Shown here piece after piece: positions 1 to 8,955 of a stretch of DNA of 64,000 nt; position 1 is the first letter of the stretch; each line of letters starts with the position of its first letter. The notes below the pieces were generated by a model. It had not been told where the DNA came from and searched no databases. It was given only the letters and a program-made list of their open reading frames with translations. This DNA comes from Microvirga terrestris. GTDB taxonomy: Bacteria; Pseudomonadota; Alphaproteobacteria; Rhizobiales; Beijerinckiaceae. Position numbers and translations under genes: made by a program. Where the stretch lies: contig NZ_JADQDN010000006.1 in NCBI RefSeq assembly GCF_015694425.1, positions 248,001 through 312,000 of the forward strand. The letters run 5' to 3'.

Positions 1-1
1 G

Positions 2-2026
2 GAGCTGTGGCTCAACCGCGCCATTGAGACGAAAGCGCCTCGCGCTCTGGTCTTAGCAGCCGAAATCCGCAGCCAGTTTGGTGATGAAGGACGTATAGCT
101 GCCAAGAGCCTCCTGAATGAGGCCTTGCAGCGGGTAGATGACGATACAACGGCGCTCCTGGCTCTTGGGCGCCATGTTCGCGATGGTGTGCTGATCGAAC
201 CCGATATCCCGCTCGCATTGAAGCTTTTCGATAGAGCAGCGACCAGCGACAACACGATGGCCTATTATGAATTCGCCCGCACCGCGCTGAGCCACCAGGA
301 TATGGTAACGGACGGAATGCTTCCATCGGCCATTGACCGTCTCAGAACAGCGGCGGAGCGTGGACATATGAAGGCTGCTGTCGAAATGGGAGACGCGCTG
401 CTGCTCGGTCAGGGTGTCCCGGAATCACAAGCCGCAGCCATGGAATGGTACCAGCGGGCAGCTGCCAGCGGATCTCCCGTCGCGTATATCCGCCTCGGGG
501 ATGTCTATGCCGGTCGCTCCGCAGGGTTAGAGGCCCCACAAGCCCTGGAATGGTACCGCAAGGCAGCCGAAACCAACAGCGCGATCGGGATGGTTCGCCT
601 CGGCAAGATGTTCAATGAGGGCAGGGGAGTGCCTCAGGATCAGGCGCTCGCTGCGACATGGTTCAGCCGCGCGGCCGCCGCAGGCAGCAGTGCTGCCATG
701 GTTGAGTTGAGCTCTCTCTATTCCCGCGCCGGCGGGCCTGGACATTTCAATCTGGCTCGTGAAGCGCTTGAGAAGGCCATCCGTGCCGGTGATACTCGTG
801 CGCCGATTGCCTTGGCAAAGCTATATCTCGTTCGCGGGGAGCGCACACTTGCCGAGATGACACTAAAGAGATCTGCAGATAGCGGCAACGCGGAAGCCGC
901 GCTGAATCTGGCGGAACTCTATCTGTCCGGACAGTCAGGCGCAGATCAGCAAAGCGCTGCACGGCGGTGGCTCTCAGTTGCCGAAAAGGCCATGGCGAAG
1001 GACGACGATCAAACCAGCAGGATTGCCTCGATGTATCTGCGGCTTCCAGATGCCGCATCCACTGATCACGGCTCTTCAGCGCTGGAAACGTTGGTCAGGA
1101 AGAACAATCCGGAAGCTATGACGCTCCTGGCGACCGCACTGCTGCATGGAACCGGTATCCCGCGTGATCCAACGCGTGCCGAAGCTCTGTTTCGCCGTGC
1201 CATTCAGCTCGGGCATGATGGAGCGCGGTTTATACTCGCCAAGGCTTATCGGGACGGTGATGGACTGCAGCGAGATCCTGCTCGGGCATTCGCCCTCTAT
1301 CGCGAGATCTACAGGGAAGAACCAGGGGACACGAAGATTCAGATTGCCTTGGGCGACGCCTATGCCCGTGGCGACGGCGTGAATCCGAACCGACGTCTGG
1401 CTGCTGAATTCTATACTCAGGCGGCACGCCAGGGGGATCCGGACGGACAGGTCCGTCTTGGAACTGCCTATCTCTATGGCGCGGGCGTGGACCGCGACAG
1501 CCAGAAATCGGATTATTGGCTTTCGCGTGCGGGCGAAGCCGGGGTGATCGAAGCGAAAGTTCAACTCGGGAATGCGAAACTGTCCGGCCTTGCGGCGGCG
1601 GTCGATGCAGAGGGTGCTTTCGCTTCTTACCTCCGCGCCGCGGAAGCAGGCTCGCAAACTGCGATGATCGAGGTGGCACGCGCTCTGACGAACGGCTTTG
1701 GAACGCTTGCTGACCCGGCTCTGGCAAAGATGTGGCTGGAGCGGGCGGCCGCCCTTGGCTCGCCAGATGCAATGTTCGAACTCCATCGCCTATATGACAT
1801 TGGACCGAAGCCCAATGCTCGTGAGGCCGAGCAGTGGCTCAGGCAAGCTGCGCAGAGTGGCCATGCTGCCGCCATGTACCGCCTCGCCCTGCGCTATCAG
1901 CAAGGAACGTCCGAGCAAGACAAGACGATGACTCGGGAGTGGCTCGAGAAGGCTGCTCAGGCCGGCCATTCGCAGGCTGCCAAGGCCCTTCAGAAACTCA
2001 CAGCATCGGCGGTAGCGCCGGGATGA
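2..2026 (+). CDS. Sel1-repeat (TPR-like) protein, 5' end outside window
   Basis: The frame is open from base 2 to the TGA at 2024-2026. The first visible candidate start is a TTG at 125, but the codons before it still read as Sel1-like helices (ELWLNRAIETKAPRALVLAA), so the gene almost certainly begins upstream of the window. The 674 visible residues are nearly all tandem Sel1-like repeats of about 36 residues with the A-x-x-W-Y/F-x-x-A-A pattern (AMEWYQRAAASGS, ALEWYRKAAETN, AATWFSRAAAAGS). Sel1 repeats form alpha-solenoid scaffolds for protein-protein contacts; several are known in bacterial exopolysaccharide export (AlgK type) and in signalling. No catalytic domain is visible. It is the first of three consecutive same-strand Sel1 genes, 70 bases before the next start. 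Role unknown. Confidence 0.85.
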   Translation, partial: ELWLNRAIETKAPRALVLAAEIRSQFGDEGRIAAKSLLNEALQRVDDDTTALLALGRHVRDGVLIEPDIPLALKLFDRAATSDNTMAYYEFARTALSHQDMVTDGMLPSAIDRLRTAAERGHMKAAVEMGDALLLGQGVPESQAAAMEWYQRAAASGSPVAYIRLGDVYAGRSAGLEAPQALEWYRKAAETNSAIGMVRLGKMFNEGRGVPQDQALAATWFSRAAAAGSSAAMVELSSLYSRAGGPGHFNLAREALEKAIRAGDTRAPIALAKLYLVRGERTLAEMTLKRSADSGNAEAALNLAELYLSGQSGADQQSAARRWLSVAEKAMAKDDDQTSRIASMYLRLPDAASTDHGSSALETLVRKNNPEAMTLLATALLHGTGIPRDPTRAEALFRRAIQLGHDGARFILAKAYRDGDGLQRDPARAFALYREIYREEPGDTKIQIALGDAYARGDGVNPNRRLAAEFYTQAARQGDPDGQVRLGTAYLYGAGVDRDSQKSDYWLSRAGEAGVIEAKVQLGNAKLSGLAAAVDAEGAFASYLRAAEAGSQTAMIEVARALTNGFGTLADPALAKMWLERAAALGSPDAMFELHRLYDIGPKPNAREAEQWLRQAAQSGHAAAMYRLALRYQQGTSEQDKTMTREWLEKAAQAGHSQAAKALQKLTASAVAPG

Positions 2027-2096
2027 GGCTGAGGACATGGGAATGCCTTTGAGGCAGCGGACATCGGAACAGGTTCAGGTAGAACGGGGCGTGATA

Positions 2097-4949
2097 ATGA
2101 CGATCCTCACTCTTTCTACCGGCAAGAAAGTAGGAAACGTTATGGCGCAATCGTCAGCCGTTCTCGCTGGTACGGTATTGACCGCGTTCTTGGTTCTCGC
2201 CGCTTCTGCCGAGGCCCAGGTTCCGTCGCCTCAGTCGCTGGCACCCACATCGGATTTCAGCAAGATCTGTACACCAGCTCCGAAGCCTTTTCTGACTCGG
2301 GATTGGAGTCAATGGAACAAGTCGCAGCCGGTCCTCGACCCTGAGGAAATGTATGATGCGGCGATAGCTTATGCGGAGGGAAGTACCGCTCTCAAGCGCG
2401 ATCCTGTCGCAGCGAAACGCCTGCTTGAGGATCTTTCGGAGAGAGCATGGCCAGGGCGAGGCCGGGCTCATTACCGCCTCGGCAAGCTACTTCTCGATCC
2501 GATTGCCGGACTGGTCGACCCTGAGCGGGCGGCAGTGCATCTCGCGACAGCGTCATCCATGCTGAACCTCGACGCGTCGGTCCTTCTGGCGGAGCTTCAT
2601 GAGCAAGGCCGGATCAGCAGCGCCAGTTTGGCGGAGGCGGAGCGCCTCCTTCGTGCCGCGTCTACGGCGGGGCATGTTGACGGCCTAGTCGGCCTAGCCC
2701 GGCTTCAGCGCAGCGGACGTCTCGGTACAGTGCCTCAGGCTGGAAGCAACGATCTGATCACTCTTGCCCTGCAGTCTCTTCATAGTGACCTGAATAAAGG
2801 GCGGTGCTCCGCGCTTTATCGCATCGGGCTTATCCTCAGCGATGAAAGCCTCGTTCCTGGTGGCCTGCAGGAAGCCATCAAATGGTTTGAGGCAGGCGCC
2901 CGCCAAGGCGACACAAACGCCGATCTGGCTTTGGCCGAGATTTATCTTCAAGAACGTGTCAAAGCAACTCCAGATCGCTTCATCCGTCACCTCGAACGCG
3001 CTGCGGAAGGCGGCAGGCCGCGCGCCATGACTCTGCTCGGCGAACGCCTCATGCTCGGAGATAAGGCGCCCAAGGATGTTTCGAAGGGCATTGCATGGCT
3101 GGAGCGGGCCGGTCTCAATGCGGATCCTGAAGCGTATAAGCTCCTTTCCCGCCATTACCGCGGAGAGTTCGGTGCTGCTCCCGACCTGCCAAAGGCAGCA
3201 AATGCTCTCCTGAAAGCAAGTCGGCTGCCAAGCTACAGCACCAGCATCCTCGTCGGTCTTGCGCGGCTCTATGCCGGCGGGGTGAACGGCCAACCCGATG
3301 TGAAGGCAGCGCTGACCTATTATCGTCAAGCCGCGGACAGGGGCGATGTGGGATCGCTGACCGAGATGGCAAAACTCCTGTTGAGCCATCCGCAGGAGGG
3401 ATCCCCGGAGACTCCCTTGCGCTTGCTCGAGGAGGCTGCCGCGCGCAATCATCCTGAAGCCATGGGGGTTCTCGCTGACCTTTATGCGTGCAGCACGATC
3501 GTTGCGCCCGATGCCTCTCAGGCGAGAGCTTGGTTGGACCGTGCAGCTGAGATGGGGCATGTCCGCAGCATTCTGGCGGTCGCATCCCAAAATGCATCCG
3601 ATCAAGGAACAGCTCAGAAGAGCGCAGCGGCTCTCCTTCGCGCTGCGGAGCGAGACGACCGAGAGAGCATGGTTCTGCTCGCCCACGCCTTTCGGTCGGG
3701 CTTGGGCGTGAAGCAAGATGCTCAGGTAGCCGATCGCTGGCGGGCTGCTGCGCTCGCACCAGGAGAGGGACGATCCCGCGCTCTGCTCCTCCTGGCGCGA
3801 AGAATCCTGAACGGTGAGGAAGGTAGTCGGGATGACAGTGCAGCAAGAATGCTTCTCGAGCAGGCCGCCAAGGAGGGGGAACTGGGCGCCCAACTCGAAC
3901 TTGGACGCCTTCTGATCGCACAGCGGGGAGATAAGGCACAGGTGCTACAGGGCTTGCAGCTTCTCCAGGCTGCCGCAGCCTCTGGAAATGCTGCAGCCAT
4001 GCTGGCGCTGTCCGAGGCTCCGAGCGATGTGCTGTCTTCGACTGGGAAGACAGCACAGGAATGGAGGAAAGTGGCGGCCGAAGCGGGCAATGTTCGTGCT
4101 GCCATCGCGCTCGCGTCAAACGCGAAGGAAGGAGCTGATGCCGCACGTTGGCTTTCGCGTGCTGAAGCGCTTCCGGTCTGCGTCGCACGGGATATGGCCG
4201 AACTTGCTCAAGCCTATCATAAAGCAACGGGCTCTCAGCATATCGAGCGCGCGCGATACTGGATGGAGAAGGCCCTTGGCACTCTTCAAGACAGCGCGAA
4301 GGATCCTGCCGCTTTGTTCGTGGTTGGGCGAGCCATGGCCGACGGCGTCGGTGGAATGAACAATAAAGAGGCAGCCATTTCCCAAATCAAGCTTGCTGCC
4401 GATGCTGGTCGGGTTGATGCAATGCGTTACCTGGGGCGTGGCTATGTATCCGGTCAGTTTGGTGAGCGGAACACGCAGATGGCTATTGAGTGGCTGTCGA
4501 AAGCCCTGAGCCGTGGCGACGGCAGTGTGGCGGCCGATCTGTCCCGCCTTGCTGCCATCCCTGGCCGCGAGGGAACTGCGGCGATTGCCGTCCTGAAGGA
4601 GAGCGCAGAAGCTGGCTTGGCGCCCGCCATGCGGGAATATGGTCGCAGCTTGCAACTCGGGCTGGGAATGACCTCACAACCGGATGTCGGCGCCTCCTGG
4701 CTGCGAAAAGCTGCAGAAGCCGGCGATACCGCTGCGATGAAGGAGCTGTCACGTGCCTATGCGTCCGGTTACGGCGTCGAACTTTCAGCCAGCGCCAGCA
4801 CTGAATGGTTACAGCGTGCAGCCCAGGCCGGTGATGCGGAGGCCATGCAAGGTTTGAGCCTCGCCATGACGCTTGGCTTCGGGACAGATGTCAATCCTAT
4901 CGCGGCTCAGGAATGGTTGAGAACAGCCGAAGGGGTGGCCCGGAAGTAA
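2097..4949 (+). CDS. Large secreted Sel1-repeat protein
   Basis: A 950-residue protein made of many Sel1-like repeats (AIKWFEAGARQGD, GIAWLERAGLNAD, AIEWLSKALSRGD). The N-terminus has a signal peptide: a KK-containing n-region, a hydrophobic core (AVLAGTVLTAFLVLA) and an A-x-A cleavage site (ASAEA before QVPSP). Three in-frame starts exist. ATG 2037 has its GAGG only two bases away. ATG 2097 follows GGGG at a 7-base spacing and keeps the lysines of the signal peptide. ATG 2142 follows AGGAAA but leaves no positive charge. I chose 2097, with moderate certainty. The mature protein is predicted to be periplasmic or outer-membrane associated, probably a scaffold. It lies 59 bases before the third Sel1 gene, so co-transcription is likely. 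No enzyme domain is seen and the role is unknown. Confidence 0.85.
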   Translation: MTILTLSTGKKVGNVMAQSSAVLAGTVLTAFLVLAASAEAQVPSPQSLAPTSDFSKICTPAPKPFLTRDWSQWNKSQPVLDPEEMYDAAIAYAEGSTALKRDPVAAKRLLEDLSERAWPGRGRAHYRLGKLLLDPIAGLVDPERAAVHLATASSMLNLDASVLLAELHEQGRISSASLAEAERLLRAASTAGHVDGLVGLARLQRSGRLGTVPQAGSNDLITLALQSLHSDLNKGRCSALYRIGLILSDESLVPGGLQEAIKWFEAGARQGDTNADLALAEIYLQERVKATPDRFIRHLERAAEGGRPRAMTLLGERLMLGDKAPKDVSKGIAWLERAGLNADPEAYKLLSRHYRGEFGAAPDLPKAANALLKASRLPSYSTSILVGLARLYAGGVNGQPDVKAALTYYRQAADRGDVGSLTEMAKLLLSHPQEGSPETPLRLLEEAAARNHPEAMGVLADLYACSTIVAPDASQARAWLDRAAEMGHVRSILAVASQNASDQGTAQKSAAALLRAAERDDRESMVLLAHAFRSGLGVKQDAQVADRWRAAALAPGEGRSRALLLLARRILNGEEGSRDDSAARMLLEQAAKEGELGAQLELGRLLIAQRGDKAQVLQGLQLLQAAAASGNAAAMLALSEAPSDVLSSTGKTAQEWRKVAAEAGNVRAAIALASNAKEGADAARWLSRAEALPVCVARDMAELAQAYHKATGSQHIERARYWMEKALGTLQDSAKDPAALFVVGRAMADGVGGMNNKEAAISQIKLAADAGRVDAMRYLGRGYVSGQFGERNTQMAIEWLSKALSRGDGSVAADLSRLAAIPGREGTAAIAVLKESAEAGLAPAMREYGRSLQLGLGMTSQPDVGASWLRKAAEAGDTAAMKELSRAYASGYGVELSASASTEWLQRAAQAGDAEAMQGLSLAMTLGFGTDVNPIAAQEWLRTAEGVARK

Positions 4950-5009
4950 ACGAGCCTCTGGAACGTAGAGCGACTGTGACCGTCTCTATTTGGCGGTTAG
5001 GAGAGACAG

Positions 5010-6347
5010 ATGATTAAAGCGATGCAGATTGTACTCCTGAGCTCTCTAGTGGCGAGCATTGCGCCGGCCGCGTTGGCAGCTTCCAATCAGGGCAGCGGAG
5101 CACAGGCGCGATCAACTCAAACTGCCGTCGCAACCGCGCCGCCGACTCAAGCGCAACTCAAAGCCATGTCCACCATGCGTCTTCTGAAACTCGGTCAGAA
5201 GGCGTTGACTGTGGAAATGGACACGCAGGATTTCGTGACCGGACTTGATGCCGTGAAGATCGCGTCTGCACGTGGAGACCGGGAGGCGACCCGCCTCATG
5301 GCCAAGATCATGGCACGCAACCAGATTATTCTTGGAACGGACGACCGTGCAAAGCTTGAGCGACGTTTCCGCTTCGAGGCTCTTCGAGGGGCGTCGAGTT
5401 CGGTTCTCGCCATCGCGGGCATGTATGACCGTGGCGACGGTGTTGTGGCGGATCCGAAGAAAGCGGCCGAGTGGTATCTATGGGCTGCACGGGTCGGGCA
5501 CGAGCGTGCCATGGCTCATGCGGCCTATGCGTATGGTACGGGACGCGGACTGGAGCGCAATGAAGGCACTGCCTTGAAGTGGCTGGACGGTGTGAACGAG
5601 GGACGCCAGCGGAGCACTCTTCTGGAGATTGGATGGGCTCTCGTGTTGGGCACGGAAGGTTCAAAGGATATGCCGGCCGCTCTCAGATTCTTCGAACGCG
5701 CAGCGCAGATCAAGCCTGGTGTTGTTTATGATGTTGCACTCGATCTTGAGAGGGGAACGCGGGGTGTCCAGGATCGCGAAGCTGCAGCCCACCTGATCCG
5801 GGTTGCCGCCGAACGAGGCGATAGCGGCGCGGCCACTCATCTGGCCAATGCACTTGCAAGCAGCAGCGACGTCGAGGATCAGCGGAGAGCGGTGCAGTGG
5901 TATGGCCTTGCCGCTGAGGACAAGGCCAATACCGCGGCTGGGCAAAGCCTCTCGCGCCTGCTTGCCCTGCGCCCGCCAGGAGGGATTGTGTCTGACATTG
6001 TCGCAGCTTTGGAAAAGGCGAAAGCTGCGGGTAATACCGAAGCGCTAGTTGGTTTAGCCCACGCTTACTCGGAAGGTATCGGCGTCGATGCTTCGCCAGA
6101 GAAGGCCGCCGCCTTGCTGCAGGAAGCCTCAGATGCAGGACATCCAGAAGCGAAGTATAAATTAGGGCTCATGTACAAATCGGGTTTAGGCGTTATGGCC
6201 GATCTCAACAAGGCGGTTGAACTCATGACGAGCGCTCGGGACAGCGGCTATCCCCTCGCTGCCGTAACACTGAATTCTATGATGGAACCAATCACGACAA
6301 ATTCCGTCGGGCAACCTGCTCAAGCAAGCGAAGCTTCTGTGCAGTGA
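5010..6347 (+). CDS. Secreted Sel1-repeat protein
   Basis: A 445-residue protein with a classical signal peptide (MIKAMQIVLLSSLVASIAP, cleavage near ALAA-SN). A Q/T/A-rich linker follows, then Sel1-like repeats (AAEWYLWAARVGHERAMAHA, AALRFFERAAQIK, AAALLQEASDAGHPEAKYKL). The start ATG has a good ribosome binding site (AGGAGAGACAG). It is the last of three Sel1 genes in a row, and the region after it (6348-6737) is AT-rich and non-coding, so it probably ends the transcription unit. A periplasmic scaffold or adaptor is the natural guess, since secreted Sel1 proteins often sit in envelope assemblies. No partner polysaccharide or secretion genes lie in the window, so the pathway cannot be named. 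Confidence 0.87.
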   Translation: MIKAMQIVLLSSLVASIAPAALAASNQGSGAQARSTQTAVATAPPTQAQLKAMSTMRLLKLGQKALTVEMDTQDFVTGLDAVKIASARGDREATRLMAKIMARNQIILGTDDRAKLERRFRFEALRGASSSVLAIAGMYDRGDGVVADPKKAAEWYLWAARVGHERAMAHAAYAYGTGRGLERNEGTALKWLDGVNEGRQRSTLLEIGWALVLGTEGSKDMPAALRFFERAAQIKPGVVYDVALDLERGTRGVQDREAAAHLIRVAAERGDSGAATHLANALASSSDVEDQRRAVQWYGLAAEDKANTAAGQSLSRLLALRPPGGIVSDIVAALEKAKAAGNTEALVGLAHAYSEGIGVDASPEKAAALLQEASDAGHPEAKYKLGLMYKSGLGVMADLNKAVELMTSARDSGYPLAAVTLNSMMEPITTNSVGQPAQASEASVQ

Positions 6348-6737
6348 CCTAGTTCCAAGCGAAAATACTTGATGCCACCTTGCTGAGATAAATGATATAG
6401 CAAATGTGTATGCTAAATGCTAATTTTCCTATAGAGCGCAGGCTTTTGCCTTTGTCCGAAAACGTCTGCCGTGCTTGAGGTGAATGTTTCAGGACTGGGC
6501 TGAACAGACGGATATTTGCCTATGTAAGCAAATATTCTGTCGTAACGGATCTCTTCATTAGACAGTTTACGAGAGTGACTGGCCTCGGTGATAGTCAAAC
6601 GTAGATTGCTGCGAACATTATTCGTAAAAGTGTGCTGTACTACCTCCTAAGCATAATTCGTTACCTCTTTATTAGGGATGGCTGTCGAACCGCTAAACTG
6701 TAGAATTGGAGGTAATCTTTGCGGAAAGGCCCATCGC
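6348..6737. other. AT-rich intergenic region before the first LuxR regulator
   Basis: About 390 bases separating the Sel1 genes from the regulator. It is visibly richer in A/T than the flanking genes (for example taaatgatatagcaaatgt near 6390). A 61-codon antisense frame is open inside it, but nothing in that frame resembles a protein family. A strong Shine-Dalgarno-like GGAGGT at 6708-6713 is poorly placed for the in-frame ATGs at 6678 and 6738. It probably holds the promoter of the regulator; no clear operator or terminator was recognised. Confidence 0.5.
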
Positions 6738-7505
6738 ATGTCGAACCTGCTGCCGGTCACTACCATCTTGAGCTGCAAGAATTCGATGCTTCGCGAAGGC
6801 TTGAAGCATATTCTCTCAAGCACTCGCTACAAGCTGCGTTCGGAGGGAATGACCCGCGACGAGATCATTCTGGATCAGAATGTGCCGGGCTCGTCCTTTC
6901 TGGTCATCCTCGATGCAAATCTTTTCCCATCAAGGCTGACCCACGGGATATTGTCCATCAAGGACCAATACCCTCAGGCGCGGATTGTCATTCTCTCTGA
7001 CAGCTTCAATCTTGATGACATGAAGTCAGCGTTCCAGTCAGGTGCGGATGGCTACTGCCTTGCGACGACGGGGTGTGAGGCTCTGATCAAGTATTTGGAT
7101 CTTGTCATGCTGGGTGAGGTGGTTTTTCCATCAGCTGCATTCCTCAGCGCAATCTCGGATACGCAGTGCGAGGTAGATACTCAGGAGCCATTGACGATCA
7201 CGGTTCTGCCCGCTCACGTTCCTTTAGCCCTTGAGGCCCACGACTCGCCCATACGAACGCTTTCAAGCAGAGAATCCGAAATCCTTCAGTGCCTTATGCA
7301 AGGAGCACCGAACAAGGTGATTGCACGCAAGCTCGATGTCGCGGAGGCAACGGTTAAAGTGCACATCAAAGCTATCCTCCGCAAGATCCGCGTTGCCAAC
7401 CGAACACAGGCTGCCATGTGGGCCGTCAATCATCTCTCTACTGGCAGGGGTGAGGATCCGTCTCTCCTTTCTGGTGAGGGGCTGGCGTTACAGAATCTGC
7501 GCTGA
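6738..7505 (+). CDS. LuxR/NarL-type regulator with degenerate receiver domain
   Basis: A 255-residue protein laid out like a NarL/FixJ response regulator: receiver-like domain (about residues 6-130), linker, and C-terminal LuxR helix-turn-helix (LSSRESEILQCLMQGAPNKV ... ATVKVHIKAILRKI). The receiver is atypical. The N-terminal acidic pair is replaced by S-C-K-N. D59 (VILDAN) could be the phospho-acceptor site. The conserved beta-5 lysine is replaced by A109 (GYCLATTG). It may therefore work without phosphorylation. The start at 6738 is chosen because GGAAAGG lies 8 bases upstream; the ATG at 6678 has AGGG directly abutting it. The next gene is a paralogue. No histidine kinase is adjacent. Regulation of the Sel1 genes upstream is possible but is only inferred from proximity. 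Confidence 0.85.
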   Translation: MSNLLPVTTILSCKNSMLREGLKHILSSTRYKLRSEGMTRDEIILDQNVPGSSFLVILDANLFPSRLTHGILSIKDQYPQARIVILSDSFNLDDMKSAFQSGADGYCLATTGCEALIKYLDLVMLGEVVFPSAAFLSAISDTQCEVDTQEPLTITVLPAHVPLALEAHDSPIRTLSSRESEILQCLMQGAPNKVIARKLDVAEATVKVHIKAILRKIRVANRTQAAMWAVNHLSTGRGEDPSLLSGEGLALQNLR

Positions 7506-8044
7506 TGCATCCTACGGGTGTAGCGGAATACGAACGGCTTGCGCCGGTCGCTGTCAAACCTAACTCTCATCAGAGAGGCACTCGAGGCTGCAGGGGTGTT
7601 TACCTTCTTCGAGAGAGGTACGGCTTCCTGAGAAGCAAGCTGCAGAAGGGTCGCTCAATTGAAAATTGATCGCAGGGCGGATGATAGGCTTTGAAGGCTA
7701 AAGGTCTTCAAGATGCTGCATCCTGCTCTGCATCGACTTGTCGAAACTCTTGAGATGCCCAGTTAGGTTCACTGGCCGCTACAAGATCGTTTCGCGATAG
7801 TGGCTATCAGCACCCTCTCCATCGCTCTAATATTGCATGTACTATCTGACCCGCATGTAAGAACTAAAAATCAACTTGATCAGCGGCGAATGATGTTACC
7901 ATGTATCTTGATTATACCTTTTGCTTAACAATCATTAAAATGTTTTGAATGGGTATTGATTGCCTCTCATAAGATTTTAAGCTAGATACCTTAAGGGAAT
8001 TTTTACTTTTAACTCGCCGAATCAAGACGAGAAAGGCATCTGCA
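7506..8044. other. Long AT-rich region between the two regulator paralogues
   Basis: About 540 non-coding bases. The part from roughly 7840 to 8010 is strongly A/T-rich, with runs such as aaaatgttttgaatgggta and ataagattttaagctagat. It presumably carries the promoter and binding sites for the downstream regulator and separates it from the first one. No terminator, tRNA or convincing small ORF was seen. No exact inverted repeat long enough to call an operator was recognised by eye. Confidence 0.5.
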
Positions 8045-8866
8045 ATGCGGAACACCTACGATCTTGATAGCCTTCCTCATCCAGGTGCATCATCGGGTAA
8101 GGATGTTGCATATTCCAGGTACATGGAATTGGCACGCTCTGTTGAGCCCTCGCCGGCCGATCATGCGGCTGTCAGACCCATCAGGACATTTCTCGTTGAG
8201 CCGAATGCTCTGTTGAGAGAGGGCCTGAGACGAATTCTGTCGGAAACCGTCTATGCCCCGTCACTTGCGGCTGGAAGCCTCTGTGAAGTCAGTTCCCAAT
8301 GCGGTCCTGACAGCGGCACGGTTGTCCTCATCACGGATGCAAGCCGCGATCATGAGGGGCTCTGCCGTCAGACGAAATTGCTGAAAGAGCAGAACCCGAA
8401 CGCAAAAGTGGTCATGCTGGTCGAACAATACGACTTGGCCCATGTGCTCACCGCTTTCCGTTCAGGCGCGGATGCCTATCTCAAGAAGTCCATTTCTTAT
8501 GAGGTGCTCGTCAAATCGCTGGATCTGGTCCTCTTGGGAGAGGCCATCTTCCCTAGTGCGATTATCGAGCTCCTGCGCGACCAGGATGCGCGCCCCGAGC
8601 AGAATAACCAGGCATCGGCTTCAGAGGGTCCTCAGGAGATAACCCCTCCGACGAAGGGCCTGTCCGTTCGTGAGACGGTTATCTTGCGTTGTCTGATGGA
8701 TGGCGACTCGAACAAGCTCATTGCGCGCAAGTTCGACATCACGGAAGCGACCGTGAAGGTTCACGTGAAAGCCATTCTGCGTAAGATTCAGGCCAAGAAC
8801 CGAACGCAGGCGGCGATCTGGGCTGCAAGCCATCTGTCTGCAAGCCGAGGGGCGACTGTCAGCTGA
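8045..8866 (+). CDS. LuxR/NarL-type regulator, paralogue of the preceding regulator
   Basis: A 273-residue protein: about 45 extra N-terminal residues, a receiver-like domain (about 47-175), and a C-terminal LuxR helix-turn-helix (LSVRETVILRCLMDGDSNKL ... ATVKVHVKAILRKI) nearly identical to that of the preceding regulator. The receiver is non-canonical: E52-P53 replace the acidic pair, D98 (LITDAS) may be the acceptor, V126 replaces the switch Thr/Ser, while a lysine is kept (AYLKKS). The ribosome binding site is GAGAAAGG, 9 bases before the ATG. A clean stem-loop follows at 8896-8916. The two proteins share the motif FPSA and the linker layout, so they arose by duplication. Targets are unknown. 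Confidence 0.86.
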   Translation: MRNTYDLDSLPHPGASSGKDVAYSRYMELARSVEPSPADHAAVRPIRTFLVEPNALLREGLRRILSETVYAPSLAAGSLCEVSSQCGPDSGTVVLITDASRDHEGLCRQTKLLKEQNPNAKVVMLVEQYDLAHVLTAFRSGADAYLKKSISYEVLVKSLDLVLLGEAIFPSAIIELLRDQDARPEQNNQASASEGPQEITPPTKGLSVRETVILRCLMDGDSNKLIARKFDITEATVKVHVKAILRKIQAKNRTQAAIWAASHLSASRGATVS

Positions 8867-8895
8867 TCGGGCCCGACTGCTCTAAAGCGCCGTTC

Positions 8896-8916
8896 AAGGG
8901 AGCCGTTGGCTCCCTT
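8896..8916 (+). terminator. Intrinsic terminator after second LuxR regulator
   Basis: The 9-bp stem AAGGGAGCC / GGCTCCCTT has a GTT loop and is followed by TCTATTTG. It sits between the rightward regulator and the end of the leftward GMC oxidoreductase, and could serve both directions. Confidence 0.7.
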
Positions 8917-8955
8917 TCTATTTGAATAAGGCTAAATAGGAGCCTCTCGGAGGGA

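Noticed and set aside
12..367. Minus-strand open frames of about 104 codons at the window start
   Set aside because: They lie antisense to the Sel1 gene, overlap each other, and show no family similarity.
2037..2096. ATG at 2037 as the start of the second Sel1 gene
   Set aside because: GAGG is only two bases before it, and the signal peptide would begin 40 residues too late; the start at 2097 is more natural.
6413..6598. A 61-codon open frame on the minus strand between the Sel1 genes and the first regulator
   Set aside because: No family, no good ribosome binding site, and A/T-rich composition that yields chance frames.
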